From contig SMMW01000575.1 of NCBI GenBank assembly GCA_004794655.1, forward strand, positions 10,057,001 through 10,121,000: a stretch of DNA of 64,000 nucleotides, in the 5' to 3' direction. Of the stretch, positions 1 through 10,829 are shown piece by piece. Origin of the DNA: Marisa cornuarietis (taxonomy: Eukaryota > Mollusca > Gastropoda > Architaenioglossa > Ampullariidae). Every line of letters begins with the position of its first letter. Position 1 is the first letter of the stretch. The position numbers and the translations under genes are program-made. The notes beneath the pieces are model-generated. The model saw nothing but the letters and a program-made list of their open reading frames with translations. It did no database searches and was not told where the DNA came from.

Positions 1-1040
1 TCACCTGGCATGTCGAGTCTTTATACAGCTATTGGATGATGGCAATGAACTTTGGTGGAAATCCATAGTGCAGCATCAAGTTCCAGATGGTCTCTCTGTC
101 CACCAGGTTTAGTGTGACAAATTTTCCTCCAACTGTGGCCTTGAAGACCTGCAACATTTGGGTCTTGCAGCTTCTTCAAAGCGAATTCGGGAGGTGTTTG
201 AGAGTCACTTCACTTTCAGCTTCAGCTTCACGTTCGTCAGAACAAGGTCATGGTCGCTACCTAAGTCAGTGCCTGGGTACATCCTTGTCCTGACCTTGTT
301 GATGCTGGATTTGAAGCGTCTCGGCAGTAGGATATTGTCGATCTGATTGTTAACCAATCCATCTGGTGAGTGGCTCGTGGCCGTCCTTGATTTCTTATGG
401 GGATGTAAGGTGTTGGCTAAGGTGAGTAACTCTGTGCAAACTCTAGGAGTCTGATGCCTCTTTTGTTGGTTTCACTAAGGCCAAATTTTCCCACCGTTCC
501 TTCCCATTGCTGGTAGGCGTCTGGACCAACCTTGGCGTTCCAGTCTCCGAGCACAACAAGGATGTCATTTCTTGGGACTACCTTCACAACCTTGTCTAGT
601 TGTTGGTAGAACTCTTCCACATCGTTGTCTCCATGCATGGCAGTTGGAGCATATACTTGGACAATGGTGACATTGTGGGGCTTAGCTGACACATGTATGG
701 AGATCAGGCAGCTGGATACGGGCGTACAGCTGGTGACGGCTCTGGCCACCTTCCTGTGCACAAGGAAGCCCACGCCATACTCATGCCTGGCATCTTCCCC
801 ACAGTACCACAGTTTGTGGCCATCATCCATTGTCGTTTCACCAAATCCTGTCCATCTGACCTCCACCAGTCCCACAATGTCCCACTGGTACCATTTTAGC
901 TCGTGGGTGAGTTGTTGCAGTTTGCCACACTGGTGTAATGTGCGTACGTTCCACGTGCCAATGGAAGTTCCCTCTCTTAACTTGATTTCTGCTTTGGATT
1001 CTGTTTTGGCTCCAGTCGCACACTTTTTGCTGACCCCACG
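1..1040 (-). mobile_element. Non-LTR retrotransposon relic: APE-type endonuclease domain
   Basis: Read on the minus strand, this encodes the endonuclease of an RTE-like LINE, the kind often annotated in animals as 'craniofacial development protein 2-like'. Visible in order are IGTWNVRTL near 950-975, VGLVEVRWTGFGE near 840-870, VLGDWNAKVG near 525-555, then, after a frame change near 420, NQIDNILLPRR near 320-350 and the catalytic-type GSDHDLVL near 240-265. The longest open piece is 417-875. Further stops and a frame change below 240 show it is dead. The reverse transcriptase would lie to the left of the window. Confidence 0.8.
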
Positions 1041-1399
1041 CTGGAGCCTGCCGATAGGAAGCGCGGTCGTTGTTGATCCGGGTCACTACCGATCTGGCAT
1101 GTTATCTGTTTTGCAGAGTATATCCATGGTCCTAACCTTGAGCTTTATACACTTGGTAGCGCCCATCCCTTCTCCAAGTTAACCACATTTGATAGTCGGC
1201 CTGGTCATGAACACATAGGCGCTGGGTCCTGGCCGGTACTCTCATCATGGAAAGTTTTCGCCTGCTGATGCCATGTTAGCATCAGGATTTTCTGTAGGGT
1301 TTACTCCCTTAGCCTTTATCTTTCCCAAGATTTTCTCCAAGGCAGTGGAGCCATTTTTCTTTGGCTAGGAAAGAGAACAGTGATGGTCTGAGTCAACCG

Positions 1400-2103
1400 C
1401 TTTCCTTGTAAAGTTATGATCAATGGCAACGGCAAAGCAGAGATCTATATGAACGGGGTACAGATCGAAGAGGTAAGCAGCTTCAAATACTTGGGATCCA
1501 CCCTCTCCAAGGATGGCAGCTCCACGCCAGACATCCGCATCAGGATCTCAACAGCAACAGCAGCAATAGCTAAACTAGATAGGATCTGGCATAGCCTTAT
1601 GATACAGTTCACTTCCAAGTACAAGCTGTACAGATCCCTGGTAGTGCCAATCCTGCTCTACAGATGCGACACATTGACTCTGCTCGCCGAAATGGATAAC
1701 AGAATCCAAGCATTTGAGAACAAGTGCCTGAAGAGGCTGCTCTGGATCTCATACAAAGAACATAAAACCAACGACTTTGTACAAAACAAAGGCCACACTC
1801 GTAGGACACCAGGAACCTCTACTATCAACAGTCAAGCGACGTAAGCTGGTCTTCTTTGGCCATGTGACCCGGCACGACACCTTGTCGAAGACTATCCTTC
1901 GAGTAACCTTGGAGGGTGGCCGATGCCACGGTGACCAGAGGAAGAACTGGCTTACAAACGTCAAAGACTGGACTGGTCATCCTGTACAGGACCTGCTGAC
2001 TATCGCCCACAATAGGCAAGAGTGGCGGGCCCTGTCAGCTGCGGCATCTTCCCACGTGCTCCCTCCCCCAATGCCATGTGCCAGGCAAGGGACAGCTGAC
2101 TGA
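1400..2103 (+). mobile_element. LINE relic: reverse-transcriptase C-terminus and 3' tail
   Basis: Two overlapping plus-strand pieces (1416-1844 and 1777-2103), one frame apart, make the C-terminal part of an RTE-like reverse transcriptase. Motifs are SFKYLGSTLSKDG, an ILLYRCDTLTL stretch, then LVFFGHVTRHD followed by a GDQRKNW segment, which is the usual end of this family. A frameshift near 1800 breaks it. The sequence ends in short TGAC repeats (about 2094-2108), as RTE elements often end in short tandem repeats. It lies head-to-head with the minus-strand endonuclease relic at 1-1040. Confidence 0.75.
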
Positions 2104-2410
2104 CTGACCTAAGGACATGCAACAGACTACAGAACAAGAGCAAGACTGCTCACTTGAAACAGGCTGTTTCATCTGTCAGATTCCTTAAAGGACTGTCACA
2201 GTCAAACTCTCAGATATTTAATATTATAGGGTGGATATGGGTCATGACCAGAGATTAAGAAATAATAAGAAAAGTGTACTTCAAAGCTAAGTTATTGGAG
2301 AAATTTCACCTCTTATTGAGAAATACCAATGGCATGTTAAAAATATTAGAAGAGGTAGAGATAATTGCCTGTGTATGTGTCACGAAGTTTGCTTCTGGTG
2401 GTGTTTATAG

Positions 2411-2526
2411 AGTATGAGCTGCCATGTACAGAAGACATTCTTACTTGCGGGGATACTTGTGGACAGCTGTTGCAGTGTGGGGTACACACCTGTACTCAGC
2501 GATGCCACCAAGGATCTTGTGGTCAG
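2411..2526 (+). CDS. NFXL1: NFXL1 exon a
   Basis: Residues 1-38 of the visible fragment, beginning with two bases of a codon split with an exon outside the window. It has one NF-X1 finger ([16 protein letters not shown]). Confidence 0.88.
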
Positions 2527-5500
2527 GTAATCATGCATTTTTCTCTTTGTTGCTAATGGCTGTAGATCTTGAAATGCTTTTGGGGATGAACCAGTTTTTA
2601 CTGATTTAGCTAGCGATGACACTCTTCAGGCTTTTTATTTAGATTTTTTTTTCAGTTGGTAGGGCAGAACATAGCATATTAAAAGTTCTATATATCCAGA
2701 AAACTAGCATATGTGGCTAAGGAGACAGCTAAGTCCATTTTGCATAGGAGAAATTAAATTGAAGTTGGTGACCTATTTTTCCAGCTATAGAGGTAGTGCC
2801 ATTCCTATACCTCATTACTCTTTCTTAGAGTTTAAAATAACATCTTTGTATCCTTCATGATATTACTTCATCTGGATCACCAAGCCTTTCTGCCGGGTGT
2901 CATTTTTAATGGTGAATATAATGTAAGCAAAAATGCATAGTTCAGTAAGAGTCTGGATTACAACTTTCTGGAAGTTTGGACCAAAGGGTTTTGAAAGCGC
3001 TGATCTTGGCAACCGGCTGGCTATCATTGGTGGTTTTGGGTTTGAATGTGTTGCTCTTATCAGTGCCTGCAGCTGACACTAAAGCGATGCCGTTGTGGTC
3101 AGTCACAGAAAGAAGTTCTTTGCAGCAAGGAGTATCTGTGTGAAAAAAAATGCACAAACCAGAGGGACTGTGGAAAACATCAGTGCAGGCGAAAGGTAAA
3201 AAAACTTTATTAAAAAAACTCAGTCTGATTTGAAAAGCGTTTTACTTTATTACAGCTACCTTGACATGAACCATTTCTCACTTTAATCCAGCTACTGTGA
3301 TGTACTGTGAAAAAACTGAATAAGCACAAGAAAAAAAATGTGAATTCTAAAGACTTAATGCCTTTGCAAGTACCATTTGTTGCAGTGTTGCGATGGTCAT
3401 TGCCCTTGCTGTGAGCAGACCTGTGGGAAAGCTTTAGGCTGTCGTAATCACAAGTGCCTTAGTAGATGTCATCGAGGTGAGTTGCAGGGGTTAAGCCATA
3501 TGACCACCACTTTATAAATATGGGGACATGATGCTTGCTTTTAATTTACCTGAGACACCAACTTTGTGAATAGATCCTAAGATCTTCTGCAGCCTTATAA
3601 TTTTTACAAGAGATAACACTAATCCCTTCATAGCTTTGCTTTTCCTGTGTCATTAATTACAGAGTTAAGTTTTAAAGAAGTTGGTTTTATGTCCAGGCCC
3701 ATGCTATCCATGTCGGGAAACCAAAGATATTACTTGCTTCTGTAAAGCCACCAAGATTACAGTACCTTGTGGGAAAGAAAAGGTCACCAAGCCTCCACGA
3801 TGCAATCTTCCTTGCAAGTAAGTTCTTGCATGGACAGTTTCCCATTCTGTTTGATTCAATTTTTTATTTCTGTTTTATGTCCTTGCATTGCTGTTTTTGT
3901 TTGTTTGTTTTTTTAATTGGTGTTTTACGCCGAGCCAGCAACTAAAGCTATATCACTGCAAGGCAGCCAGCCCTGTAAACAGATGCTACATGCAGAGAAA
4001 GAACAGCGTGCCCGAGACGAGAACTGAACCCAGGACAGCCAACCTCACTGTATTGGTGACTGGCACTAACCGTTGTGCCACCGGTTGGCTGTCCTTGGTT
4101 CAGTTCTCGTCGGGCACGCTGTTCTTTCTCTGCATGTGGCATCTGTTTACAGGGCTGGCTGCCTTGCCGTGATATAGCCTTAGTTGCTGGCTCGGCGTAA
4201 AACACCAATTAAAAAAAAAATGCATTGCTGTTAGCTCTAAGAAATATGGACTTTTTCCATGACATACAAGAGGACTTTTTTCCAGGAAACCTCCAGATTG
4301 CCATCATCCAGAGCGTCAAAAGCACCGCTGCCATTTTGGGGAGTGTCCACCATGTTCACAGGTGTGCGGGAACAAGCTGCATGCATGTCAGCATACCTGC
4401 CCAGCACTTTGTCATGATGCTGTGAAGGTCAAAGTGGAGGACAAGGTTGGCTGTTTACTGGTTATTTCAGGATGAGTCTAGCTTTGGCTAAATCTATAAT
4501 TGCAGACTTTTCAAAATTTAAGATTTGCTTTGAAATAAACTGTTCAGAAAAATATGAAATTCCACTGATTGACATTCTCTCTTTGTCCTGTAGATTGACA
4601 AACACAACCAGCCACAGTGAAATGACAAAAATCATTATTTTGACTACTTGGGCAAAAGTTATGGAAATGAACTAAGTTACAGTTTGCTATCAACCAACTT
4701 TCATTTAGTACTTTGTGAAAAGTTAATCTAGAAAGTGTGAAAGAGTCATCACCATGACTGAATTTTATCAGACGTGCAGAATGTACACAGCAGATTAGAA
4801 CCCCCTTTTTGTTGTTTTGTTTTGTTTCTAGACAAAAAAAGAGGGTCCATGGGAAGGTCGGCGAACATCCTACATTGAGACTTTGAGGCAGCCCTGTCCC
4901 CCTTGTCAGGTGCCCATCCCTATAGAGTGCATGGGCAAGCATGAGGTAAAGTTGTTGAGTCAAGCTTGGGATGAGATGGTGATGTCTAGGTGCAAAATAT
5001 CCTTTGATGTTTGAGAGAAAAATAGAAAAACTTCCATGACTGTTAATTCAAGAAATCTGTTTAGTCTTTGTGAGGATAGTGGATAGTGGAGCATAAAATG
5101 TCTTTTTGTTATGAAAATGTTCAAGTACATGTACAAATGATAATTTTTATTTGTTAACGTATATTACAACAATACCTAATGTTTAAAATGTGCTGAAAAT
5201 GGGGGACCTTTCATGTATGTATTAGGTTTATTTGGTTATTGCTTTTTATTGAACTGCTTATATGTTGCAGGAGAACATCTTCCATCCTCATTAATACAAG
5301 CCATAAAGCTTATAAAAGATTTATGCCACCAAAAACAGCTATGTTTGTGGTGGCCCTTTAACTTTGAATACATTATGATCTTTTGTTAAATCCTCCTTCA
5401 GCTTCCAGGTGCATTATATTTATGGGTTGCTTATTTTTTCCTGATACAGGTCACAAATTTCCCTTGCGCAGGAGTGCAACAGTATTCATGTGGAAGGAAA

Positions 5501-7431
5501 TGCAACCGACAGCTGGCGTGCAGCAACCACACCTGTCAGCTTGGGTGTCATGTTGTGACTGGAGCTCCAGATAGCCATCAGGTGTGGTATAACGATAGCA
5601 TTTTCAATTTATAGCATGCATCCTAAAGATCTTAACATTTTGCAAGTGAAGCAAGAAAGTCCCTGTAGCTTTTCCTTTTTGGGGTTCTGTTTTTGTTTTT
5701 GTTTTTTAGATAGGCTTGCAAATGTGTATATTGATCTTTGCATATACATAAGCATGCCCACACCTTTCTCTTTCCTACCACTGTATTTGGGAGATAAAGA
5801 CATAATGAGGGACAAACTTTGGTGGGAAGCAAAATTGAACTAAAAGGGTTAACCCAGTTCATTAAGGACACAAAAGTTCCAGCATGATACGCATGCCCAC
5901 CCAGGCATTTAAACTAAGAACTGAAATGAAAATAATACTGAAGAGTACAAAAAGAGATCCCAAAATAGTTATTTTTATGCTGTTTCTTTTTCAACATAGG
6001 CAGGTGAGAATTGTGAGCCCTGTGAGTCACAATGCCAAAAGTCAAGGCCAGAAGGATGTACACACACATGTCTGCAATCATGCCACCTTGGCAATTGCCC
6101 ACCTTGTACTACAATGGTGCGCATGCGCTGTCACTGCCAAGCTGTGGTCAAGCACATACCATGCCATGAGTGGCTGGAGGCTGGGCCAGAGCGTCAGAGT
6201 TCTCTGAAGTCTTGTGGTGGACCCTGTCCAAAACTGGTAAGCAAGAAAACAAGATTAGAGGATTGAGGAAGACCAGTCATAGAGCTATGCACAGATCCTC
6301 CGTGTATGCATGAACCTCAAGGATATTATTGCATGGTAAACGCAAGTGAATATCAGTAGATGATGAAAATGAGAAAATAATTATTCTAGAAAGCATATAA
6401 TAAATGTTAAAAGTGAGGGATGTTCAGGCCATAATACAAGAATTTGTGTTTGTCCCTTGAGCATCAGATGGTTGTCTTTGAAGAATGAGATGTTAGTCTC
6501 ACCAGTACTTTTTGAGTTTGAAAAAAGGGATACACTCTAATACACTCTAGTTACTAGTGCCATCTGCAGTGCAGTGAGGGTTAGCTTATATTTGTGTTTA
6601 TTTGAAGATGACCTGTGGTCACCAGTGCCCTAATATCTGTCATCATGGACCATGTGTGGATCAGAAAAAGTGTGAAAAGAAGGTTTTTATCCGCTGTGCC
6701 TGTAAGCGTAAAAGGAAGGATTTGCGATGCAGTGAACGCCAGGATGGTGAACAACTGCAATGTGATGAGATTTGTGAAAAGATTCAAACAGAAAAGAAAG
6801 AAGTATGTATTTTTCACTTTCAGTTACCAAGTAGATTGTCTCTGCATTTAGTTGGTCCTGTTTAATTTTGTTATTTTTGTCTTGTTTCATTTTTTTAAGC
6901 ACCATGATAATAAGCTGTTAATTGCTGCAGCTGTGGGTTTGGGGTTAGTGTTGATGTCTTTCTTTTTGTTACTTTTAGGTCATTAAATATCATACTTGCA
7001 TATCTTTTAGTCTGAAAGCCTGTGTGTTCTGATCTTTATCAGGAACCTACTATTTCATCAGACTAATAACATTTGAAAGATTGAATGACCTACAGAACAT
7101 TTGGCTAGTGGAATGTTCTTTTATAATGCATGAACTTGTTTAATAGATTTATGTTCTTTATGCACTCAATTTCAGGTTCAGGAAGTTGTTGTGTACTTTA
7201 TTTCAGGCTCAGGAAGAAGAAAGAAGGAAAAAAGAGGAGGAAGAGACTCGCAAACAAGCTGCAGAATTGGAAGAATTTGAGCGGCACATCAAAGGCAGAC
7301 GCAAAAAACCACGTAGACAGAAAGAAGAAGTGGTTGAAGCCAGTTTTTGGGAAAAACACCAGAGGAAAATCATATTTTCTGTTTTTGTTGTTGCTTTAGT
7401 TACTTTTGCTGTCTACATTTGTTCAGTGTAG
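2411..7431 (+). CDS. NFXL1: NFXL1-like NF-X1-type zinc finger protein, 3' part (10 exons)
   Basis: Ten exons join in frame to 506 residues plus a stop: 2411-2526, 3064-3195, 3386-3476, 3697-3817, 4286-4445, 4832-4945, 5450-5581, 6000-6236, 6608-6802, 7207-7431. All junctions are GT-AG. The product is a chain of Cys/His NF-X1-type zinc fingers (such as [16 protein letters not shown] and [19 protein letters not shown]), then a charged Glu/Lys/Arg stretch (about residues 433-480) and a C-terminal hydrophobic segment ([21 protein letters not shown]). That tail anchor separates NFXL1 from NFX1. Family members are about 900 residues, so roughly the first 400, including the RING-like domain, lie left of the window. 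Known members are poorly characterised membrane-linked proteins with possible ubiquitin-ligase or transcriptional roles. The donor at 4446 (gttggc) is weak. Confidence 0.93.
3064..3195 (+). CDS. NFXL1: NFXL1 exon b
   Basis: 44 codons in phase 0, residues 39-82. CRCG and the [19 protein letters not shown] pattern match the conserved mid-region of the family. Confidence 0.9.
3386..3476 (+). CDS. NFXL1: NFXL1 exon c
   Basis: Two tandem fingers with [15 protein letters not shown] and [11 protein letters not shown]. It ends with one base of a glycine codon completed by the next exon. Confidence 0.9.
3697..3817 (+). CDS. NFXL1: NFXL1 exon d
   Basis: Encodes [15 protein letters not shown] and the [12 protein letters not shown] spacer between fingers. 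It ends with two bases of a lysine codon. Confidence 0.9.
3905..4085 (-). repeat. tRNA-derived SINE, minus orientation
   Basis: On the minus strand the head (from about 4085) reads TGGCACAACGGTTAGTGCC, a good pol III box A, and GGTTCAGTTCTCG, a box B. A body follows, ending in a GCGTAAAACACCAATT-type tail and an A-run at about 3905. It lies in an NFXL1 intron and forms the left arm of a large palindrome with the next entry. Confidence 0.75.
4083..4220 (+). repeat. Second SINE copy, head-truncated, plus orientation
   Basis: It shares about 125 bp with the previous entry in inverted orientation, with only a few mismatches, from GGTTGGCTGTCC to the AACACCAATT-A(n) tail. The box A region is missing. 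A third, older copy lies at 61641-61770. Confidence 0.78.
4286..4445 (+). CDS. NFXL1: NFXL1 exon e
   Basis: Residues 153-206: [20 protein letters not shown] and a [18 protein letters not shown] finger. The H-R-C-H-F-G spacing is typical of NFXL1. Confidence 0.9.
4832..4945 (+). CDS. NFXL1: NFXL1 exon f
   Basis: 38 codons. It carries the WEGRR...[17 protein letters not shown] segment, strongly conserved in NFXL1. Confidence 0.9.
5450..5581 (+). CDS. NFXL1: NFXL1 exon g
   Basis: 44 codons with a [20 protein letters not shown] finger, starting directly after a tacag acceptor. Confidence 0.9.
6000..6236 (+). CDS. NFXL1: NFXL1 exon h
   Basis: 79 codons, the longest visible exon. It encodes two finger units ([20 protein letters not shown] and [13 protein letters not shown]) and a linker ending in CGGPCPKL. 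Confidence 0.9.
6608..6802 (+). CDS. NFXL1: NFXL1 exon i
   Basis: 65 codons. The last NF-X1 finger ([14 protein letters not shown]) is followed by a basic [10 protein letters not shown] stretch and a Lys/Glu-rich region. Confidence 0.9.
7207..7431 (+). CDS. NFXL1: NFXL1 last coding exon with tail anchor
   Basis: 74 codons plus TAG (7429-7431). A highly charged helix ([16 protein letters not shown]), a [11 protein letters not shown] basic patch and FWEKHQRK precede one membrane-spanning segment ending two residues before the stop. This predicts an ER/Golgi-type tail-anchored protein with the fingers in the cytosol. Confidence 0.93.
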   Translation, partial: AQEEERRKKEEEETRKQAAELEEFERHIKGRRKKPRRQKEEVVEASFWEKHQRKIIFSVFVVALVTFAVYICSV

Positions 7432-8149
7432 CTTTCACTTTTATCTCAGAGTCACTCTAGTATCTATGTGTTTGTTATTTATTTAAATAGAATTGTTTTC
7501 AGTTTACTTCTGTTTATTCTGAAAGTGATGTTAAGGGAAAAAATGGAGGATCATTATTGGTCTAATTGTATTGGTGTCTGTAAGGAGCACCTGACAATCT
7601 TACCACTTGAGAAACAGCCATAGAGCATAAGCATCTAAACAGCATACACCTTCAAGGTGCAGCTTACTACCTGATCTCTTAGAAGGTTAGAGAATGTGAG
7701 ACAGTCAGAAGAAAACACTGTGATTTAGACAAAAATATAGAATGTGATTGATATAGAAATCACTTTCAGTCTCTGCTCATGTGCAAAATCTTTCATTCCT
7801 GGTAATATTCTGGTGGTTCTTTAAAGCACTCTTTCAACCAGTCTTTTACCCCTTTGTTAAATTCCAGATGGGGTCTTATTATGGCTGAGAACAGCATTCT
7901 CAGCATACCCTAGTTGAGATGTGAAAGATGATCATTTAAGGATTGCAAGGAGGCTGTTGGCCTTATTCACTTAAATCTTAGTATGTAGGGAGAACTTGCA
8001 GTTTTTTGTGCATATGACCTCCTACAGTCTCCATCAAGGGTGGTTGCTTTATCTAAATTCTTTCTGTGTTGTGCTGTGCTTCCTTCTTTTATCATACTTT
8101 CATATTGTTTTTGCCTCTGCAGAGTGCTTTGTACTTGTCTGAACGAAAA
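7432..8149 (+). other. NFXL1 3' UTR and flank, no coding features seen
   Basis: AT-rich sequence with no convincing ORF. The first AATAAA after the stop that I noticed is at 8283-8288, which would give an 850-nt UTR running into the LINE relic. The true polyadenylation site is not established. Confidence 0.4.
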
Positions 8150-9144
8150 GTTATCTGCCACAGAGCAGTTCACTTAAAACAACCAAATCTTGCTTTCTCT
8201 TGTCTTTATTTGCACTGTTGTGGACCTTTGTATTGTACACATACACATTGTATGCACATTGAGTGCTCTTTGGTAATTTATTAATAAACATAACAAATAA
8301 GATAGGTCTGTGAACACTCCACCGACAGAAGCCTCCTGAAGTCTGTGTTGTCCACCTTAAACCATTCCAACACCTGTGGAGCTTTTCCAAACACCTGCAT
8401 TTTTGTAGTGGTGTAATCTGTGATACACTGAAAATAATTATCTCACCTTCTTCTGGTCTTCAACTTCTTCTCTGTCTTTCCCAGAGGTAACGTTTTACAG
8501 ATCATGCAAGTGCCTGCAGTGTAGGTGTCAAGGTATGTAAAGTTAGGTGAGCGTGTGAGAAATCTTTCATTGACCACTGTGCCATATGTTTTGGCAAAAT
8601 AGAGATAAATTTCATCAACAGACTTTGTACCTCATATTTGGGTCCAGCTGTCCAAAAGGGAAATTTAGGTTGAGATCCATGATCTGCCTGTTGCAAAACA
8701 ATGCTGACACGCTGCTGATTAAAGACTGTAGCTGTATAAGTCGTACGTCATTCCATTTCTGACAATACCTTCTTGGATTGTACAGACTCTGCTGGTGAAA
8801 CTGAGTGCTCTTTACTGGTTGGTCTCTTCTTTCTTAAATAGTGGTTGAGGTATGCTTTTCTTCCAGTTCTGAGGTATCTCCACCCCCCAGTCAGTTACTT
8901 TTTGAAAATGATAGGGGCTGCTAGGCTTCCTATAGAGGACGTCTAAGGATTCCATCTAGTCCAGGTAACTTCTTTGGGTTTAAAATCAACAACATCTTGC
9001 ATACATTTTCTGGATTTATGTCAATAAGCAAGGAGTAACCTACCTGTGTTGTGGGTAGGGAGGTTGTTAAGTATTCCACCTTGGCAAAACCCAGTCCACA
9101 AAAGTGCAGTACATTTAAGTCATTCATCAAAAGTGCTGTAAAGT
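8150..9144 (-). mobile_element. Old LINE relic: reverse-transcriptase fragments
   Basis: Several minus-strand pieces match a pol-type reverse transcriptase in the right order. About 8940-9020 gives INPENVCKMLLILNPKKLPG followed by LDGI, the block before the fingers. About 8830-8900 gives an IPQNWKKSI...LFKK block. About 8240-8330 gives PILFVMFINKLPKS and a decayed VYNTKVHNS in place of the FADDTK catalytic box, so the aspartates are lost. Many stops and frame changes mark it as ancient. Confidence 0.65.
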
Positions 9145-9398
9145 AAGAAATACAGCTTGTTGTATTGGAAATAGATTATGTAAATGATAATTTTGCTATT
9201 TATTTTGTATAGCAAACTCAAATGTAGTCATGTAAAATTGTTTGTAATGATACATTAGTGGACACTCTCCTTTGTCTTTCTCTTTTTCCCTCTACCTATT
9301 CTCTTCTCTTGAATTAAGAATGAACGGGATGCCAAGTTATGTGAACTGCATTTACTGAATAAAGAATATATTAAAAAAAAGAAAAGAAATACAGCTTG
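9145..9398 (+). mobile_element. Retro-inserted sequence with 15-bp target duplication
   Basis: A 224-bp insert (9160-9383) is flanked by identical 15-bp repeats AAGAAATACAGCTTG at 9145-9159 and 9384-9398. It ends in AATAAA (about 9355-9362), a short spacer and an A-run. That is the signature of target-primed reverse transcription: a 5'-truncated LINE 3' end or an mRNA retrocopy. I could not identify the source. It sits at the upstream edge of the older LINE relic. Confidence 0.72.
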
Positions 9399-10819
9399 AG
9401 AAGGGTGAAATAATGCTTTACACCAGGGATGGGAAACCTATTTTTCCTCCAAGGCCCATTTGGATATTTATAACATCATTCATGGGCCATACAAAATTAT
9501 CAGCTGCTATATTTGGTAAAACCATAGTTTTGCCTCGGTGTGTTAACCCTTTTGTGAGGGCCCAGCCTGCCTGTCCCCTGAGTCACCATAGTATAGGCCG
9601 TATGCAGCTGATGGAAAGCAAACGTCTTTCTCAGCATGTATTGGTATGTGTCCTGCCTATCTTATAATGGACATCCCTAATTTGTCCCTCAAAATCTATA
9701 TTATTATGATTCATTTAATATAAATGTATGTTGCTATGAAAAGAGCTCCTAGATATACAGAATTTGAGTCCTGCCTTGGCTAGGCCTGCGTAATGATTTT
9801 GCAGGCCTTAGATTAGATAATTCCTTAATTGGTAGCATCTGAAAACAGATGGCCTCCCCTGTGAGGTTATCAACTCAAGAGTGACTTAATTGGCCATAGA
9901 TTTAATGCGTTGCATTTTGTGTTCCTAATGACTGGGTAAATCTGAGTGTACGATACTGTTTCCCAGAATTTGAGTGAATAAACTTTTTCCCCCTTTTCAT
10001 CACCATGCACAGATAGCACTAAACACCACAGACATCAGGATTGGACATTGAAAAGTTTTTCTGTCAAAGAATGTGACCAGATATTTAGATATTAAAAACG
10101 ATAGCTATTACTTTAAAAAATAGGATCAGCATAACATCAGAGCTCTTTTTGTGATTCATCTATAAGACCAGACATCTCACTTGTTTTCATGATTTGTAAG
10201 CCTATGAAGTAAAGAGACACCGATCCTTGAAAGGATCGGCAGTAACATGGTTAGTTCTTTTGAATATATTACCACCCTAACTAGAACATGAGCACAGAAG
10301 TGTTACCTTTTGATTATATTGCGCGATGATGTATACATACAGGTTAGCATTTCTTTAGAAGACTTTAACAGTGAAGCTAATTGGTTAGCATTTAGCACAC
10401 ACAGACTTCAATTTCTCTTTATTGTTTGTGGTAATTCAAACCTCTTTAATGTTTGCTAATACCAATTGGTTTGAATTAACACAATGTGCATCTACATATA
10501 AACTTTTAATGGTCTTAAACCAAAGAAGCCTGCTATATCTTGATATTAACTTTCCTATTCTGTGAGGGGAGGATTTATACATTTTGGTTTCGTTAGTGCT
10601 TTGTGAAAATGACTTTATAGTAAGTCCTGTGTTTGTAAAATGTTGCATTTGTGTTACAAATAAACTACTGTATTACACTTTATACATTTTTCTTAAGATT
10701 TGTGCTTGATTTATATGATTGTATTGCAGATTATGTATGGTGGGCAGGAATGTTACTTGTCCCTGTGAATAAAATTAAAAAATATACAGTAAAATCCCAC
10801 AGTCAAGTATTATTTTGAC
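9399..10819. other. Intergenic, no gene recognised
   Basis: AT-rich non-coding sequence. A decayed repeat beginning CAGGGATGGGAAACC at about 9423 resembles a hAT-type terminus, but no partner end was found. AATAAA hexamers occur near 10660 and 10767 without an identifiable transcript. Confidence 0.4.
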
Positions 10820-10829
10820 CTAGCCTTGC

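Noticed and set aside
9420..9520. CAGGGATGGG-type sequence here, and related ones at about 41404 and 58680, as hAT termini
   Set aside because: Only single ends are visible, with no matching second end or 8-bp duplication. Too decayed to call.
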